Part shown: piece by piece, positions 1 to 11,787 of the stretch
How the letters are laid out: each line of letters starts with the position of its first letter
How positions within the stretch are numbered: the first letter of the stretch is position 1
Assembly (NCBI GenBank): GCA_022702705.1
Contig: CM040423.1
Coordinates: 123,576,852 to 123,640,851, forward strand
DNA length: 64,000 nt
Origin: Papilionanthe hookeriana x Papilionanthe teres
Lineage: Eukaryota; Streptophyta; Magnoliopsida; Asparagales; Orchidaceae
Direction of reading: 5' to 3'
The notes under the pieces: generated by a model
Told to the model about the DNA's origin: nothing
The model's input: only the letters and a program-made list of their open reading frames with translations
Database searches by the model: none
Position numbers and translations under genes: made by a program

Positions 1-960
1 TTAATGAACTAGTTTGCCCTTAAAGGCTTTCATTATCATAATTTTCAAATGAACATCAAATGAAACTGTCACCTTACTCATAGGATAATCAAACATCCTA
101 ATTCACTGAGCAAGAGTAACCTGGGTGATTGATTCATCACCGCAGTGAAACTAACTGAACTTAAAGTAATCCTTAAAATGTTTAAGAATATGTTCACACT
201 TCAGTTTCGAGCACTTCTCTAACTTGATGGGATGTTTCAAAAGAACAGTGAGACTTCATTGTTCTTTGGTGAAGAAAATCATTCTTAATGAAACCTAAGA
301 ACCTAGACGTCATATGAAATGACTACCAATAGGATTAGAATTTTGGTAGACAACCAGAACCTTCCCTTAGCTTTACCTAAATATTTGCTCTGACATGTGT
401 TTCAAGTACATGTGAAAATTTCAGGAATGCCCACCAGGTACACTTTTAAGTTTATTGTGCTTTACATTTAGCAATTCATTAAATGCCTTACTTTTCATGT
501 ACTTATAAATGTATGAAAATGATCGAACCCAACATTTTTAAACAACTCAAAATTTAATCACCAACAAAAATAAAACTGCAATTACACCTAAAATTAAAAC
601 GTCTCGTTGGATGATCAGGAATCCCTCGGATGATGTAACCCACATGCTACTAACGAGATTTCTCATAGTTTAAATAAAAGTGTGGAACTCATTCAGATGA
701 GTTTAGCAAATTCATTTGGACTAAGTGAATCCGATGAAAATAGTGGTGTCGGAATGACGGAACCGTGGGATCTTAATTAGTTCTACTTAATCAACTTTAA
801 GATTTGTTTTAATTAAAATACTAAGTCATCTCAATTTTTAACTTTTCTAAACCAGAACATTTCTCTCATCTCTCGATTGTCACCTTCTAAAACTAAAACT
901 CTACAAGAATAAGGAGCTTGGAGCACAGTGGGCAGCACGGCCATCTTCAACAGCAAAGCT
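1..960 (-). repeat. Inverted copy of the left part of the long repeat (arm a')
   Basis: Read on the minus strand, this segment matches about 1920-2990 on the plus strand. Examples are the block around 600-780 against 2110-2290, the block at 900-945 against 1935-1975, and the first 100 bases against 2880-2990. The two arms flank the 0.9-kb segment at 970-1893, so the left edge of the window is a large imperfect foldback. The arm continues past the left end of the window. No reading frame in it resembles a protein I know. Confidence 0.75.
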
Positions 961-969
961 TGTGTCTTC

Positions 970-1893
970 GTGTCGACATATTTTTAGGTTATGTGTTTTG
1001 AAAAGAGGGGGTTGCCTAACAGACATTGTCGCCTAATTTTAGATTTTAAATTTAATTTAAATATGTACATATGGTTTAGAAAGTAGTGTTTGATTTTGAA
1101 AGTAATTTTAAGTTTAAAAGTTTTAAGATATGAAATCAAACCGATCTCGCATCCCAAATATCTTATATAAAAGAGCACCGCATCACAAACCGTGTATCTA
1201 TCCCGAAGAATAGACACACTGCTTGATGATGGGGCTCGGTTAAATAAACAAAAAGATTTGTGACATCCGTTTGGTCTGTGAACCAATTTTATAAGCCGAC
1301 AATTTCCCCTGCTTAATATAAATAAATTAAGCAGGGTTTATATTACCTGGGTTCTTAAAGTTCCCTATAAGGGCAAGCCCCTATAGTTAATTACATCTTA
1401 AGTGATGCGAATCACCTAAGAAAACTCTCGATAATGATTACTGGTTTTGCTCTCAAGAATTTCAAAGTTTAAGGTCTTCAAACAATTAGATTTTTTGAAA
1501 TTTCAATAGGGAATGACTCAAAATTTGGAATAATTATTTTCAGGAGTCCAATGGAAGAGAAGTAGGAGAAGCTGAGGATCCAAGAAGAATCTTGGCAACT
1601 TCCCAAACTATCCTATTATTTGGCTTCGAGTTTAAGAAAATCCTAATATTATCTGATATTTCAATCTTGCCAATTTTAATTGATTAGGACTTATATCCGT
1701 ATGATAAAATCATACAAATAGCCTCGAAGATGTGAGGGTTTGTGTCGTACCAAACGACTACCTCAGAGTCCTAAGACCGGTTAGGGCTTTAATTTACATG
1801 ACATGATCATGCAAATGCCTAACGAAGAGTTGAGGATTTATGTTGCACTAGACAAACTACCTCGAAATCCTATGGCTTCGTTGTTTAAAAATT
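970..1893 (-). repeat. Inverted copy of the right-end segment of the long repeat (segment c')
   Basis: On the minus strand this matches 7125-8027 on the plus strand. Shared landmarks are the GTCGACAC end (970-977 against 8020-8027), a GTAATTAACTATAGG-like block, and the block shared by 1740-1870 and 7140-7280. A 100-codon open frame on the minus strand (984-1286) and a 75-codon frame at 7723-7950 are copies of each other because the DNA is repeated. I do not treat them as genes. The segment is the loop between inverted arms 1-960 and 1920-2990. Confidence 0.75.
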
Positions 1894-3105
1894 AGGAAAG
1901 GTTTTGCTGAAGTAGACTCAGGTTTTGCTGATGACAATGGCCGTGCTGCCCACCGTGCTCCAAGCTCCTAGTTGTTGCAGAGGTTTAGTTTTAGAAGTCA
2001 TAAATCAGGAGATGAGAGAAGTGTTTTGGTTTAGATATCTTAAAATTCAAGTGTTTTTAATATTTTAATTAAAAGAAATCTTAAAGTTGATTATAACAGA
2101 ACCGATTAAGATCCCACAGTTCTGTCATCCCGGCACCGTTATTTTCATTGAATTAACTTAGTCCAGATGAATTTACTAAACTCAACTGAGTGAGTTCCAC
2201 ACTTTCATTTAGACCGTGGGAAATCCCGTTAGCAACACGTGGGTTACATCATCCGAGGTATTCCCGATCATTCAACGAGACGTTTTAATTTAGTTGCAAT
2301 TGTAGTTTTGTTGTTTTATTTGTGATTAAATTTTGAGTTGTTTTATATTTTGAAATGTTGTGGCGGAGAATTTTATCTTGCAGTGATTTTTAATTTAGTT
2401 TTGGTTTCAGTTTTAGGGACTACCCTAAAGGTTTTGGTTTTCATGCAACAGTTGTTTATCATGCAAGAAAAGTAAAGTGCATTGCGATTAATTAAATTGC
2501 GAGAAGGTAAATTGCAATAAAATAAAAGCGTACCCGGAGGGTCTTCCCATCATCCCAAGCTGCACTTAAACACATGTTAAGGCATTTAAATATTTCAACA
2601 AGTACCTAGGTAAAGCTAAGGGAAAGGTTTTGATTGTCTATCAAAGTCCTAATCCTATAGCTAGTCATCTCCTATGACGTCTAGGTTCTTGTATTTTGGT
2701 TTAAGGACTATTTTCTTCATCAAAGAACAATTAAGTTCAATTGTTCTTATAAATCTCCTATCATATTGAGGAATTGCTTAAGACGAGTCTTAAACATCTT
2801 TCCAATACTTCTAGGATTATTTCAAGTCCAAGAGAATTTAATTATACAAGTGAATTAATCATCTAGGAGTTTAAGTTTTGTTATCTTGCTCAGTAAATTA
2901 GGACATTTGAATATCCTATAAGTGAAGTAACACTTCACTTAATACTCCGTTTATGAGTTATGACAACAAGAGCTTTTGAGGGCAAATTGATGTTTAATTG
3001 ATTTGTGATTTAATTTAATTTTTGTTAATGAGTTTAAGTTTGGAATAGTGTTCAAGTTGTTTTAGATTTATTTTGAGTTCTTTATGTCTTAAGTGATGTT
3101 ATATT

Positions 3106-3340
3106 TAATTCAATTTAATTTAATTTAATTTAATTTAACTTGGTTTAGTTTTAATTTTAATTTTATTTTAATTTTTAATTTAATTTTAATTTTATTTTAA
3201 TTTGATTTTATTTTTTTATTTAATTTAATTTAATTTAATATGTTTCAATTTAATTTAATTTAATTTAATTTAATTTTAATTTTAATTTAATTTAAATTTT
3301 AATTTAATTTTATTTTAATTTTAATTCAATATTTTATTTT
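3106..3340. repeat. AT-rich pentanucleotide array (TTTAA)n in copy X
   Basis: An imperfect array of TTTAA/AATTT units with many one-base slips. A similar array occupies the matching place in copy Y (52357-52705), so it belongs to the repeat family. It could be a matrix-attachment-like or easily melted region; nothing here tests that. Confidence 0.85.
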
Positions 3341-6000
3341 TATGTTTCAAAGATGATTTAATTTAATTATTAAAGTATTAATTTAATTGAAATTTTGATT
3401 TAATTTAGTTTGAATATTTTAATTTTAATTTAATTTAATGATTAAGTCTTTTAGTATATTAAATCTTGAGTTTGAATTATCATTTTAATTAGGAATTAAA
3501 TATTGTTGAGGTGATTAATTTAGGGATTCTTAAATTAAAGAACAAATGTCTTCTAAATAATATCCCTATTTTAATTATTTCAATTTTTACTAATCTTCGA
3601 GATTTAATTAATTAATTGATTAAGGTTTATTCTTAAAAATGATTGATGGGTTTCTACCCTTTAATTATTTAAATTGCAATCATCCAAATCATATTAGGAT
3701 CAAATATTTTACTCTTTCATTTTATTAAGCCTAAAATTTTAATTAAAGGTTGAAAATTTTAATTACCATTTTGCCCTTCAAGCTTAATAAATCCATAACT
3801 CACTAAATTGAGCTTAAATGAATTTGAAATTTTTATGTGACTTCACTCACATGTCAATTAAGACTCTAGAGGAGAAAATATGATTTTTTTGTATTTAATT
3901 TATTTATATAATTATTTTTTTTGTGGAAAATAGGGATTTTCAAGGAAAATTCAATAAGATGACCAAGGGAATTTTTCTGTTCTTAAGAAAATTAAGGGAC
4001 ACTCCTAATGACTAGAGGACCATTTAGACAAATTTTGGTGATTTTTTAAAATTTTATTTTATTTATTATAATTATTTTGAATTTTGGAGTATTAATTAAT
4101 TTAAAAATAAAATAAAGGTCGAAAAATGAATTTTATATTTTTAAAAAATCTCTCTAATATTAGAGAAACCAAAAAACCAGTTTTTATTATTTTTTGATTT
4201 TTCTTTGTTTTATTAGAATTATTTTAGTGAAAAGGTTGAAAAATACATTTTTAATATTAAAAATTACATTAAACCTTTAAAATTCAATATCTTATCCTAG
4301 GAACTTAAGAAAAGTATTTGGTTTGTTCCTAAGTGTTTAGAATTCAAAATATGACATTTTAGTGATTTTTAATATTTTTGTGATTTTTATTATTTTTTAA
4401 TTATTAAAAATATTAAAATAATGATAAAAATCAACTTTTTTAGAAAATTTTAATTTTAATTTTCCTAAGTTCCTCTGATATCAGAGAAGCTCCAAAACCA
4501 ATTTTGTGAATTTTTGAAAAGTATTTTGTGAGTTATGAATTTTTAAAGTTTGATTTCATTCATGGGGCTTAATTAACCCATTTGGTGGGGCTAACCAAGT
4601 CCAATTGATCTCAAATTTTTATGTAGTGTTCTCCTATCCCTAGAGGATAGTGGAGAATTGTTTTTAAGTTAATTTTATGAATGGTTAACCCTAATTAATT
4701 AAAGTTCAATTTTGGGTGTTTAGGCCAATTAGGGTTGTTCAAAGTGAATTAGCTCAAAATTTATTTTTCCTAGGTCCCTCTAGTCATAATAAACATCACC
4801 AAATTCTCCTAGAATTTATTTTTCAACAATCTAATTATTGGAATTAAAACACTCGAAACAGTAACATGCACTTGAAAAATCAATAACTTCTCATAGGGAT
4901 GGCCTCTGACCTTAGAAAATTCAGGGAATGTTCCCAAGTTCAGAGGCTTCAAAAGCCCTATGGTCTCATGCCATGGTGAATTTCCTATATGCATGGAGAA
5001 TTGAAATAGTGCAGAGAGTAAATAAATCATTAAAAATAAAATACTTAATGAAATTACTTGATTTCTTTTCCACATTATTCTCCTATGTTCACTGAGCAAG
5101 AGGGTATTTTTATTTTATTTTTAAAATTTTTCTACACAAAGTTATGAATTTTTGAAGTTCTGGGTATTTAATAAATAAGAAAAATCCCTATTTTCCTACT
5201 TATCCACGCGCTGCCGCGTCAACCTCGGCAGCTCCGAAGCTCCACGCGTCGTCTTCTGATTCGGCGCCGCCATCCGACTCAGTGCTCCAGGGGCCCGAGT
5301 TCATATCCCATTGCTCCGTTAGGCGCGATCCTGGCCGTCCACTCGATACACGCGCGATCCAACTGTTCCCAGTCATCGTCTACGACTGGTGGGAACCCGT
5401 GACCATCAACCTTCTAACCCTAATTTCTCACTCGATTCTCAATGGATTTTTGAGTTCTTATGCTCTATGGATTCGTCTTGAAGAGACGAACACATCCATA
5501 CGATAAACATGCATTGAAATTGACCCAAACTAAATTGAGAATCTCTGGAAGCTCGGGAGGAAGAGTGAGTCCATACCTTTGCTCAGAGAAGTGAAGCTTC
5601 AATCTGAGAGTTGTGTCACGTTCGATTGTGTCCAAGCAAGCTCCACATGAAGTCCCTTGGCCTGGTGAATTATCTAGGTATGATTTCAACCAAGCCCGAT
5701 CACAAAGCTTGGAGGTCGGAAGCAATTGCTGGCTCGGTGAGGGGGCTTTTGCCTGGGAAACTTCTCCTCTTGGTCTGGTGAAGGTGTAGGACCAATCAAT
5801 TTGGAGATTGGCTCACTGTGGTGAAGTGTCCTGGTTTTGGGCTTTAATTTCAACTCTAAAATTGAGCTCACATAGAGGAAATGGCAGGGGGATTTCAGTA
5901 GGGATCAAGTTCTCTATGTGTAGAGAGTGATCTGGGATGATTTTGGCAGGGTTTCAGTAAGTTTTTGGTTCAGCACCTCCCATGGCCGAGAGGAGGTGGT

Positions 6001-6011
6001 GTTTAAATAGG
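6001..6011. promoter_or_regulatory. TATA-like box conserved between long-repeat copies X and Y
   Basis: GTTTAAATAGG lies in a GC-richer stretch and is conserved at 55318-55328 in copy Y. Its complement CTATTTAAAC also reads as a TATA box, so orientation is uncertain. If the block is an LTR, this would be its promoter. The evidence is conservation between two copies only. Confidence 0.3.
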
Positions 6012-8302
6012 CATGGCTGGAGGGCTTCCCAGGGGAGTTTGAAGGCTGGGATCAGCTGCTCTGGTGAGGAGAAGAAGAGCTATGCTGTCCATTTGGGTTG
6101 AGACAAGTGAGCAAGGGAGAATTAAATTTTTTGGCTCGCATGGAGCTCTCGGCCATGGTATTTTCCAGCGGCCTGGTGGCTGGCCGGCCGAGCACTGGTC
6201 ACCATCTTGACCAGTGGGGTCAGAGGTTGACAATGGTGCAGTCAATTGGAGTTTGACATGTGTACAGGGGCTGAATTGAAATGGAATGGGGAGAGGCTCA
6301 TTTTGGGTTCAATTTGGTCAACCCATGTATTTGGGCTTGGTTCACCTTCCCATGGTCTGATTTTGGGCCAGAGGAATCGGTTAGGTCGACTTGCCATGGA
6401 GTGGTGAAGTCTCCATCCATGGTGAGGTGGCTAAACTTGGTTTAGTGTGTGACATGATTATGGTTAAAAAGGCTTAATGAAGGATTAGGAAAGGGGGCCC
6501 TCCTTTTGCCATTAATGGCTTGGTCACATGTCAAACCTTCCATGGCTTCATATGGCTTGTAAATGGTTTGCTCATGGCTCCATGTGGCTTAGGACAAAGC
6601 TTGGTCATTTACATGAAAGAAGGTTTTGAATTTTTGGGACTTATGGGTGATTTTGGCATAAGGCCTAATTTAGGATTATTTGATGATTGATTTAGGACTT
6701 AAGGGATGATATCAATTAATGGGGTGATGAAAAGAATGTCATATGGGCTTTAGCATGAAGTTTGGGCCTTTGAAATTTAGTGAAGATGGGCTTTTAAAAT
6801 GGTTTAGGGAAGTGGGCTTTTGGATTTTAAAATGGTTTAGAGGACCAAGCCACCCCGGGGTGGTCCTAAGGCCAAAGAGTCTTATAGGGAACTCATCCTT
6901 TAAACCTCCACATTTGGTTTCAACCCTCTAGGTGATTAGGGGTCTATAACCAAGCTTGTGGGGTTTGTAGAGAGACAAGAAGTGGTTCAAATTTCTAAAG
7001 GATGGGTCCCAATTATAGTCCTCTAAGATAGTCAAAGGAAAAGCCTAAGGCTAGATTCTAAGCACTAAAGAGGGAAGAGAAGACCTCATCAAAAATGAGC
7101 TCAACATTTCGTCAACTTAACCTTTCTTAGAATTAAATAACCAAGCCATAGGATTTCGAAGTAGTTTGCTCAATGCAACATAAATCCTTAACTTTTCGTT
7201 AGACATTTGCATAATCGTGTTACGCAAATCAAGCCCTAACCGGTCTTAGGACTCTGAGGTAGTCTTTTGGCATGACATAAACCCTCACATCTTCGAGGCT
7301 ATTTGTGTGATTATGTCATACAAATATAAGTCCTCATTAACTAAAATTGGCAGGATTGAAACATTAAATAATACTCTCAAATTTAAGCCAAACAATAGGA
7401 TAGTTTGGGAAGTTGCCAAGATTCTTCTTGGATCCTTAGCTTCTCCTACTTCTCTTCCTTTGGACTCTTAAAAATAAACTGTTCCAAATTTGAGCTATCC
7501 CTTTTGAAATTTCTAAAATCTAATTTGTTTGAAACCTTAAACTTTGAAATTCTTGAGAGCCAAACCACTCATCATTATCGAGAATTTTCTTAAATGATTC
7601 CCATCATTTAGGATGTAATTAACTATAGGGGCTTGCTCTAATAGGGAACTTTAAGTACCCAGGTAATATAAACCCTGCTTAATTCCTTTATATTAAGCAG
7701 GGGAGCTTGTCAGCTTATAAAATTGGTTCGGAAACAAAATGGATGTCACAAATCTTTTAGTTTATTTAATCGAGCCCCATCATCAAGCAGTGTGTCTATT
7801 CCTCGGGATAAATACACAGTTTGTGATGCGGCGCTCATTTATATAAACTATTCGGGATGTGAGATCGGTTTAATCTCATATCTTAAAATTTTCAAAATTA
7901 AAATTATTTTCAAAAATCAAATGCTTCTTTTCAAATATGTATATATTTAAATTAAATTTTAAAATTCGCTAACAACTTATGTAGGCTACCCCCATTTTAA
8001 AACACATAACCTAAAATATGTCGACACATAGTTCACAAAATACAATTAATATAAATGAAAGTACTGAAACAAAACTAACACATATATCACATCACATCAC
8101 AATCATAAAGATCAATCATTAAAATCCCATGCTATATCCTCATCACCCTGGTCAGTTGGTGCATTGGGCTGATAATGAGTATAACGGGGGCATTCTAGAA
8201 AATGATATCATGCTCACTTCTGTAGTATCTAGCCTGAGCATCATAATAAGCGATCTCAAAATCAGAGTGCCGCTGAAGATACTCACTATCGTGATCATGT
8301 CT

Positions 8303-9270
8303 TCACTCTAAACCCTCAATCCTATGATCAATTCTTTCCAATTTTTCATCTAACTTCTCAAAACTTTTATGTTCCACGGTCATGGAATTCATCAAATCAT
8401 ATAGAGTAGGGGAGCTAGATGCAGGAGGGTCATAACTAGTAGAAGGGATATCTCTACTAGTAGAACGTGCCTTGCTCATACTCCCAATTCTCCATTCCTC
8501 ATGGGATACATAAGTTTTCAAATTTGCTTTACTAATGGGTTTCATAGGATATACCCATTCTTCATCATCTCTTGTTTCCACTCCAGATAGTTGGCAAAGT
8601 GCATAGATTAGGCTTGGATGCCCTAAATATCCGCTTGATTCACTCTTTGTCGTAGCCATAACATTCTGATAAATAATTCTCTCACATTTATACTTCTATT
8701 GTTTTAAATACAAAAATTCAGAACAGTTCTATCTCTCGAGACTTCACTATGGTGATAGGTGGGTAGCAGAGTCGAACAAATGAAATAATTTCATGCCTTC
8801 GCAGTGGCATTCATCATTGAAAGTGGGACGTTAATGCATTCATGATTCTTAATTTTTCAAACTCCTTTCCCATCAGTGAGAAAGTCAATAATATTGTTTA
8901 ACGGACCTTACATAGACCTAAAAGTTTCTTTCTTGCTAGGATAAAAATCGTGAAGCTCAAAAAAAGAATTAATGCGGGTTGCATTAAAATCGATGAAAAG
9001 TCCTCATACTTAGACAGGCGCATCCTCAAGTTGAGTTAGATTTGAATAGAACTCTCTCACAACTTCAACAGCAGCTTTATTTATTGTGTAACAGAAGTTC
9101 TCTCATCTTCTTTCTCTAATGACTCGTTCCACCTCTCCTCTGGGATTATCAAAAACTCGATCTTGAATACACTTCTTTCTTCAAAAGACAGAAGTGTATT
9201 TCGATTGTGCCATTACATTTACAAGTCGAGTTTCTTCAAATTCAAATCTCCTCCTTTGACGTGGAGCCAT
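8303..9270 (-). pseudogene. Athila 1 ORF B (putative plant transposon protein), broken
   Basis: The likely start is at 9270, where the frame opens with MAPRQRRRFEFEETRL, like the MAPKSKRG start of ORF B in Athila 3. Several stops and shifts follow. The C-terminal half is open from 8659 to 8303. It carries the GHPSLIYALCQLSGV motif, a counterpart of GFPSLIYSLCVKNGV in element 3, and ends in a charged tail with LDEKLERIDHRIEGLE, probably coiled coil. The family's function is unknown; it occupies the position of an envelope gene in retroviruses, but I see no signal peptide or membrane anchor. It is preceded by the box module at 9637-9755. Confidence 0.7.
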
Positions 9271-9623
9271 TGTTCGATCATTCAAATACACAAAAATCCA
9301 AACTAATCTCCAAAATAATAATATAATGACTTCCAAAGGTAGTTTTAAGTATTCTAAATTAAGTTTCATGAATTTCTTCCTATTCTTTTCTCCACATTTT
9401 CAAAATTTTCAAAATTTCTTAATGTGGAAGAAATTCATGGAGAAAATCAAAAATTTTTACATACGAGTGAAGCTCTTACCAAGGGAAGATGAAATCTGGT
9501 GTTAGAATGTGTTGAAATAGCTCCAAATCCGAGATCTATCAAGCCCTGGGTAGAAATTTTGGTAAATTAGGGAAGAAGATGATGAATAGTGGCAGTTGAC
9601 CGGTCAAAGTTGCGGTTAAAAGG

Positions 9624-9755
9624 TAAATTTTGGGATCTCGTCGTCGGCGAGGTCGTTTGCGCCGTCGGCGGGCTCAATTGAATTAAATTCCAATAGCCTC
9701 GAGAAAATCACGTCGTCAACGGCCTCGAGCGTGCCGTCGACGAGATTCTCAAATA
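9624..9755 (-). promoter_or_regulatory. Paired GC boxes and weak TATA upstream of ORF B (Athila 1)
   Basis: GC-rich boxes of the GTCGGCG type lie in an AT-rich surround. GTCGGCG occurs at 9643-9649 and again at 9664-9670, a spacing of 21 bp. A second, more degenerate pair covers about 9710-9755. Read on the minus strand the boxes are followed by a TATA-like CCTTTTAACC at about 9634-9625, and ORF B starts about 355 bp further on. The same box type occurs in this element's LTR and before ORF A. Confidence 0.5.
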
Positions 9756-10134
9756 TTGATCATTTTCAAATTTTTTGCGATTTCGATCAATTTTAAGCCT
9801 CAGCATCATCCGTTCGATCATTTTAATCATGTATTTTAAGTGATTAAGTGATGTATTAACACAAATAAACATACACACAATAAAACTTTACAATTATATA
9901 TTAAATCAAAGTTTTTACAATCCACATTACATAACACACATAAGCAGGTATTTTCTCAACCTAAATTCATCTAATCAGTATCACAATCTAAACCACAACA
10001 CTCAAAATGCTGAAAACAAACAATTCAAACATAATCTCATCTATATTGAGAGTAAAAAGCAAACTAAGAAAGCAAACACACAAACATAGTTTAAATCAAG
10101 TACCATCTAAAGAAAATAAAGTAATGTAATTCTA

Positions 10135-11295
10135 CTACTCTTCCGAATCAATGCTAGTTTCTCCTTTGATATCACCCATTGCTTGAACATGGACGAACAG
10201 GTTGTAGAAAGATCGAAATGGGAATTCTTCAATTGAATCTTCTTCTATCCATCCGATCCTTTTCATTAAGCGTATCAAACTCACTTCAAATTGCCCAGTA
10301 TGATCAAAATGTTCTTTCATCCTCCAATCCATATGATCAAAGAAATCAGACATATTGTTAATTGTACTCGTTAAAATTTGTACATGCTTCTCCAGATTCT
10401 TGATTTGTTGTAAGATCATCGATGTCTTGTCCGCTATAAGAGGTTGAATAGGAACAGAATTTTGCGATGCTTCATCCATAATCACGCCCATATCAGTCTC
10501 CTCATCATTGGCTGGGAACATACAATTTGGGACTAATGGGAACATATCAATTAACGCCCTTTTCCAAAATCTCGTACGATACTTGAAATAGACTGCATAT
10601 TGAGAAAATTGTTGAAGGATGTCCAAGCCCTTGAGATGATGCTTGAACGATCAGGACAAACACAGACTTCACAATAATTGATCCAATATCAATGAGCCAT
10701 CTCATTTGAATGTAGTAGTCTAAAATAGCACTCTCCTTCGTAACTTTACCGATTTTCATTGTAGGTAATAACTTAGCAGATATGAAAAAGTGCTAATTCC
10801 TCGAAATAGCATTTAAAAGTGTCGCAGAAAAATTGATATACCCATTCTCTCTAACTTCCCAGTCCTCAGTTTCGTCCGTCAAATATTGGTAAATTTCATT
10901 CACCTTTTCTCTCATCGGCATAAAATTTGAATAGTGGTAGACAGGAGCGTTCTCAAATATTATAATTCATTAATTCACCTAGAATTAAATGTCATCTACC
11001 TACTTTGCACATAGATGCTTCCTTGGTTGATTCAATGAAAATTGGCATAAAATTCCTTCACCACTAGAACGACTATTGCGGCAGTAGTATAGCAAAATAC
11101 TTCCCATCTTTACCGCATGATCATTTCTTCAATTGCAGATGAAGAATTACTTAATCCTCGATTGACAAATCCTCTTTCCTTTATTAGCCATCTCTTTGAC
11201 ATCACCTTGTTGAAAAGTCACTGCGCCTCGACACTGACGAACTTTTGCCGATTGTACACTTGAAATCTAGGGTATTCTACTGAATTGGAGGCCAT
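10135..11295 (-). pseudogene. Athila 1 ORF A (paralogue of ORF B), broken
   Basis: The start codon at 11295 opens MASNSVEYPRFQVYNRQKF, followed by an in-frame stop and then LFNKVMSKRWLIKERGFVN. Further down, FYANFH, then NEIYQYLTDETEDW, then GLGHPSTIFSICSLFQV correspond in order to FYANF, EMIIAYLTDGTGAW and GLGFPSLIYSLC of ORF B in Athila 3. A and B are therefore related. The last part (10626-10135) is open and carries FFDHMDWRMKEHFDHTGQFE and IGWIEED, like the ORF A tail at 47617-47973. At least three stops or shifts are visible. It lies between pol and ORF B, behind its own box module and TATA box. Confidence 0.7.
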
Positions 11296-11362
11296 TAGAG
11301 AAGAATTTAAGGGAGTTTCCATTCATTTTTTGGAGTTTAAAGTGTTTAGGAACCATCCATAG

Positions 11363-11551
11363 GAGTTTATAAGGTACGAATTCGCTAAAATCGCCAAAAA
11401 TCATCATTTCAAACTCAAAAAATTGCCCACTCACCGATCCCGCTGTTAGCGGCCTAGATGGCGCCGTCGGTGAGCCTTCTACAATTAACTTTCAGGGCTT
11501 TCGGGATAAACCTGCCATTGGTGGCGTCGAGTGCCCAGTCGGTGCCCTAGG
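11363..11551 (-). promoter_or_regulatory. Paired GC boxes plus TATA box upstream of ORF A (Athila 1)
   Basis: On the plus strand, boxes at 11441-11452 (CGCTGTTAGCGG) and 11462-11473 (CGCCGTCGGTGA) are 21 bp apart. A second, weaker pair lies at about 11513-11551. In minus-strand order these precede a good TATA box, CCTTATAAACTC at 11374-11363, which lies about 70 bp before the ORF A start at 11295. This is the layout expected of an internal promoter. Function is inferred only. Confidence 0.55.
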
Positions 11552-11787
11552 AAAAATTTTGTACATTTACGCCGTGGTCAAATACGTTCTAAATTTTCTC
11601 TATGGATCCAAATTCTTAATAATCAAAGGGCAAAAACAAGTATTAGTATTCAATATTACTACAAACTAACAATAAACTCAAACAAGCACTCAAACGAATA
11701 AAGATAAATATGGGTTGCCTCCCAAAAAGCGTTTGGTTTAACATCTTCAACCCGACCTATTCAGGTGTTATTCAAGTTGATTGAGCA

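Larger units (their letters stand above)
1893..8027 (+). repeat. Long non-coding repeat, copy X (possible long LTR or LARD-type element)
   Basis: This 6.1-kb block has no transposon protein. From about 2245 to 7105 it is colinear with 51489-57692. Shared parts are the opening GTTACATCATCCGAGG block, an AT-rich pentanucleotide array, a block near 4880-5100, a GC-rich block near 5205-5400, a TATA-like TTTAAATAGG, and the end block near 7020-7105. It lacks the 1.2 kb of G/T-rich sequence that copy Y has near 56160-57410. Its right 0.9 kb (7125-8027) is also present inverted at 970-1893. Length, repetition and lack of coding suggest a very long LTR or a large non-autonomous retrotransposon derivative. 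I could not find TG...CA ends, a PBS or a target duplication, so the class is open. Confidence 0.6.

Noticed and set aside
984..1286. Open frame shared with 7723-7950
   Set aside because: Its similarity follows from the repeated DNA. I see no known domain, and the two copies end at different places.
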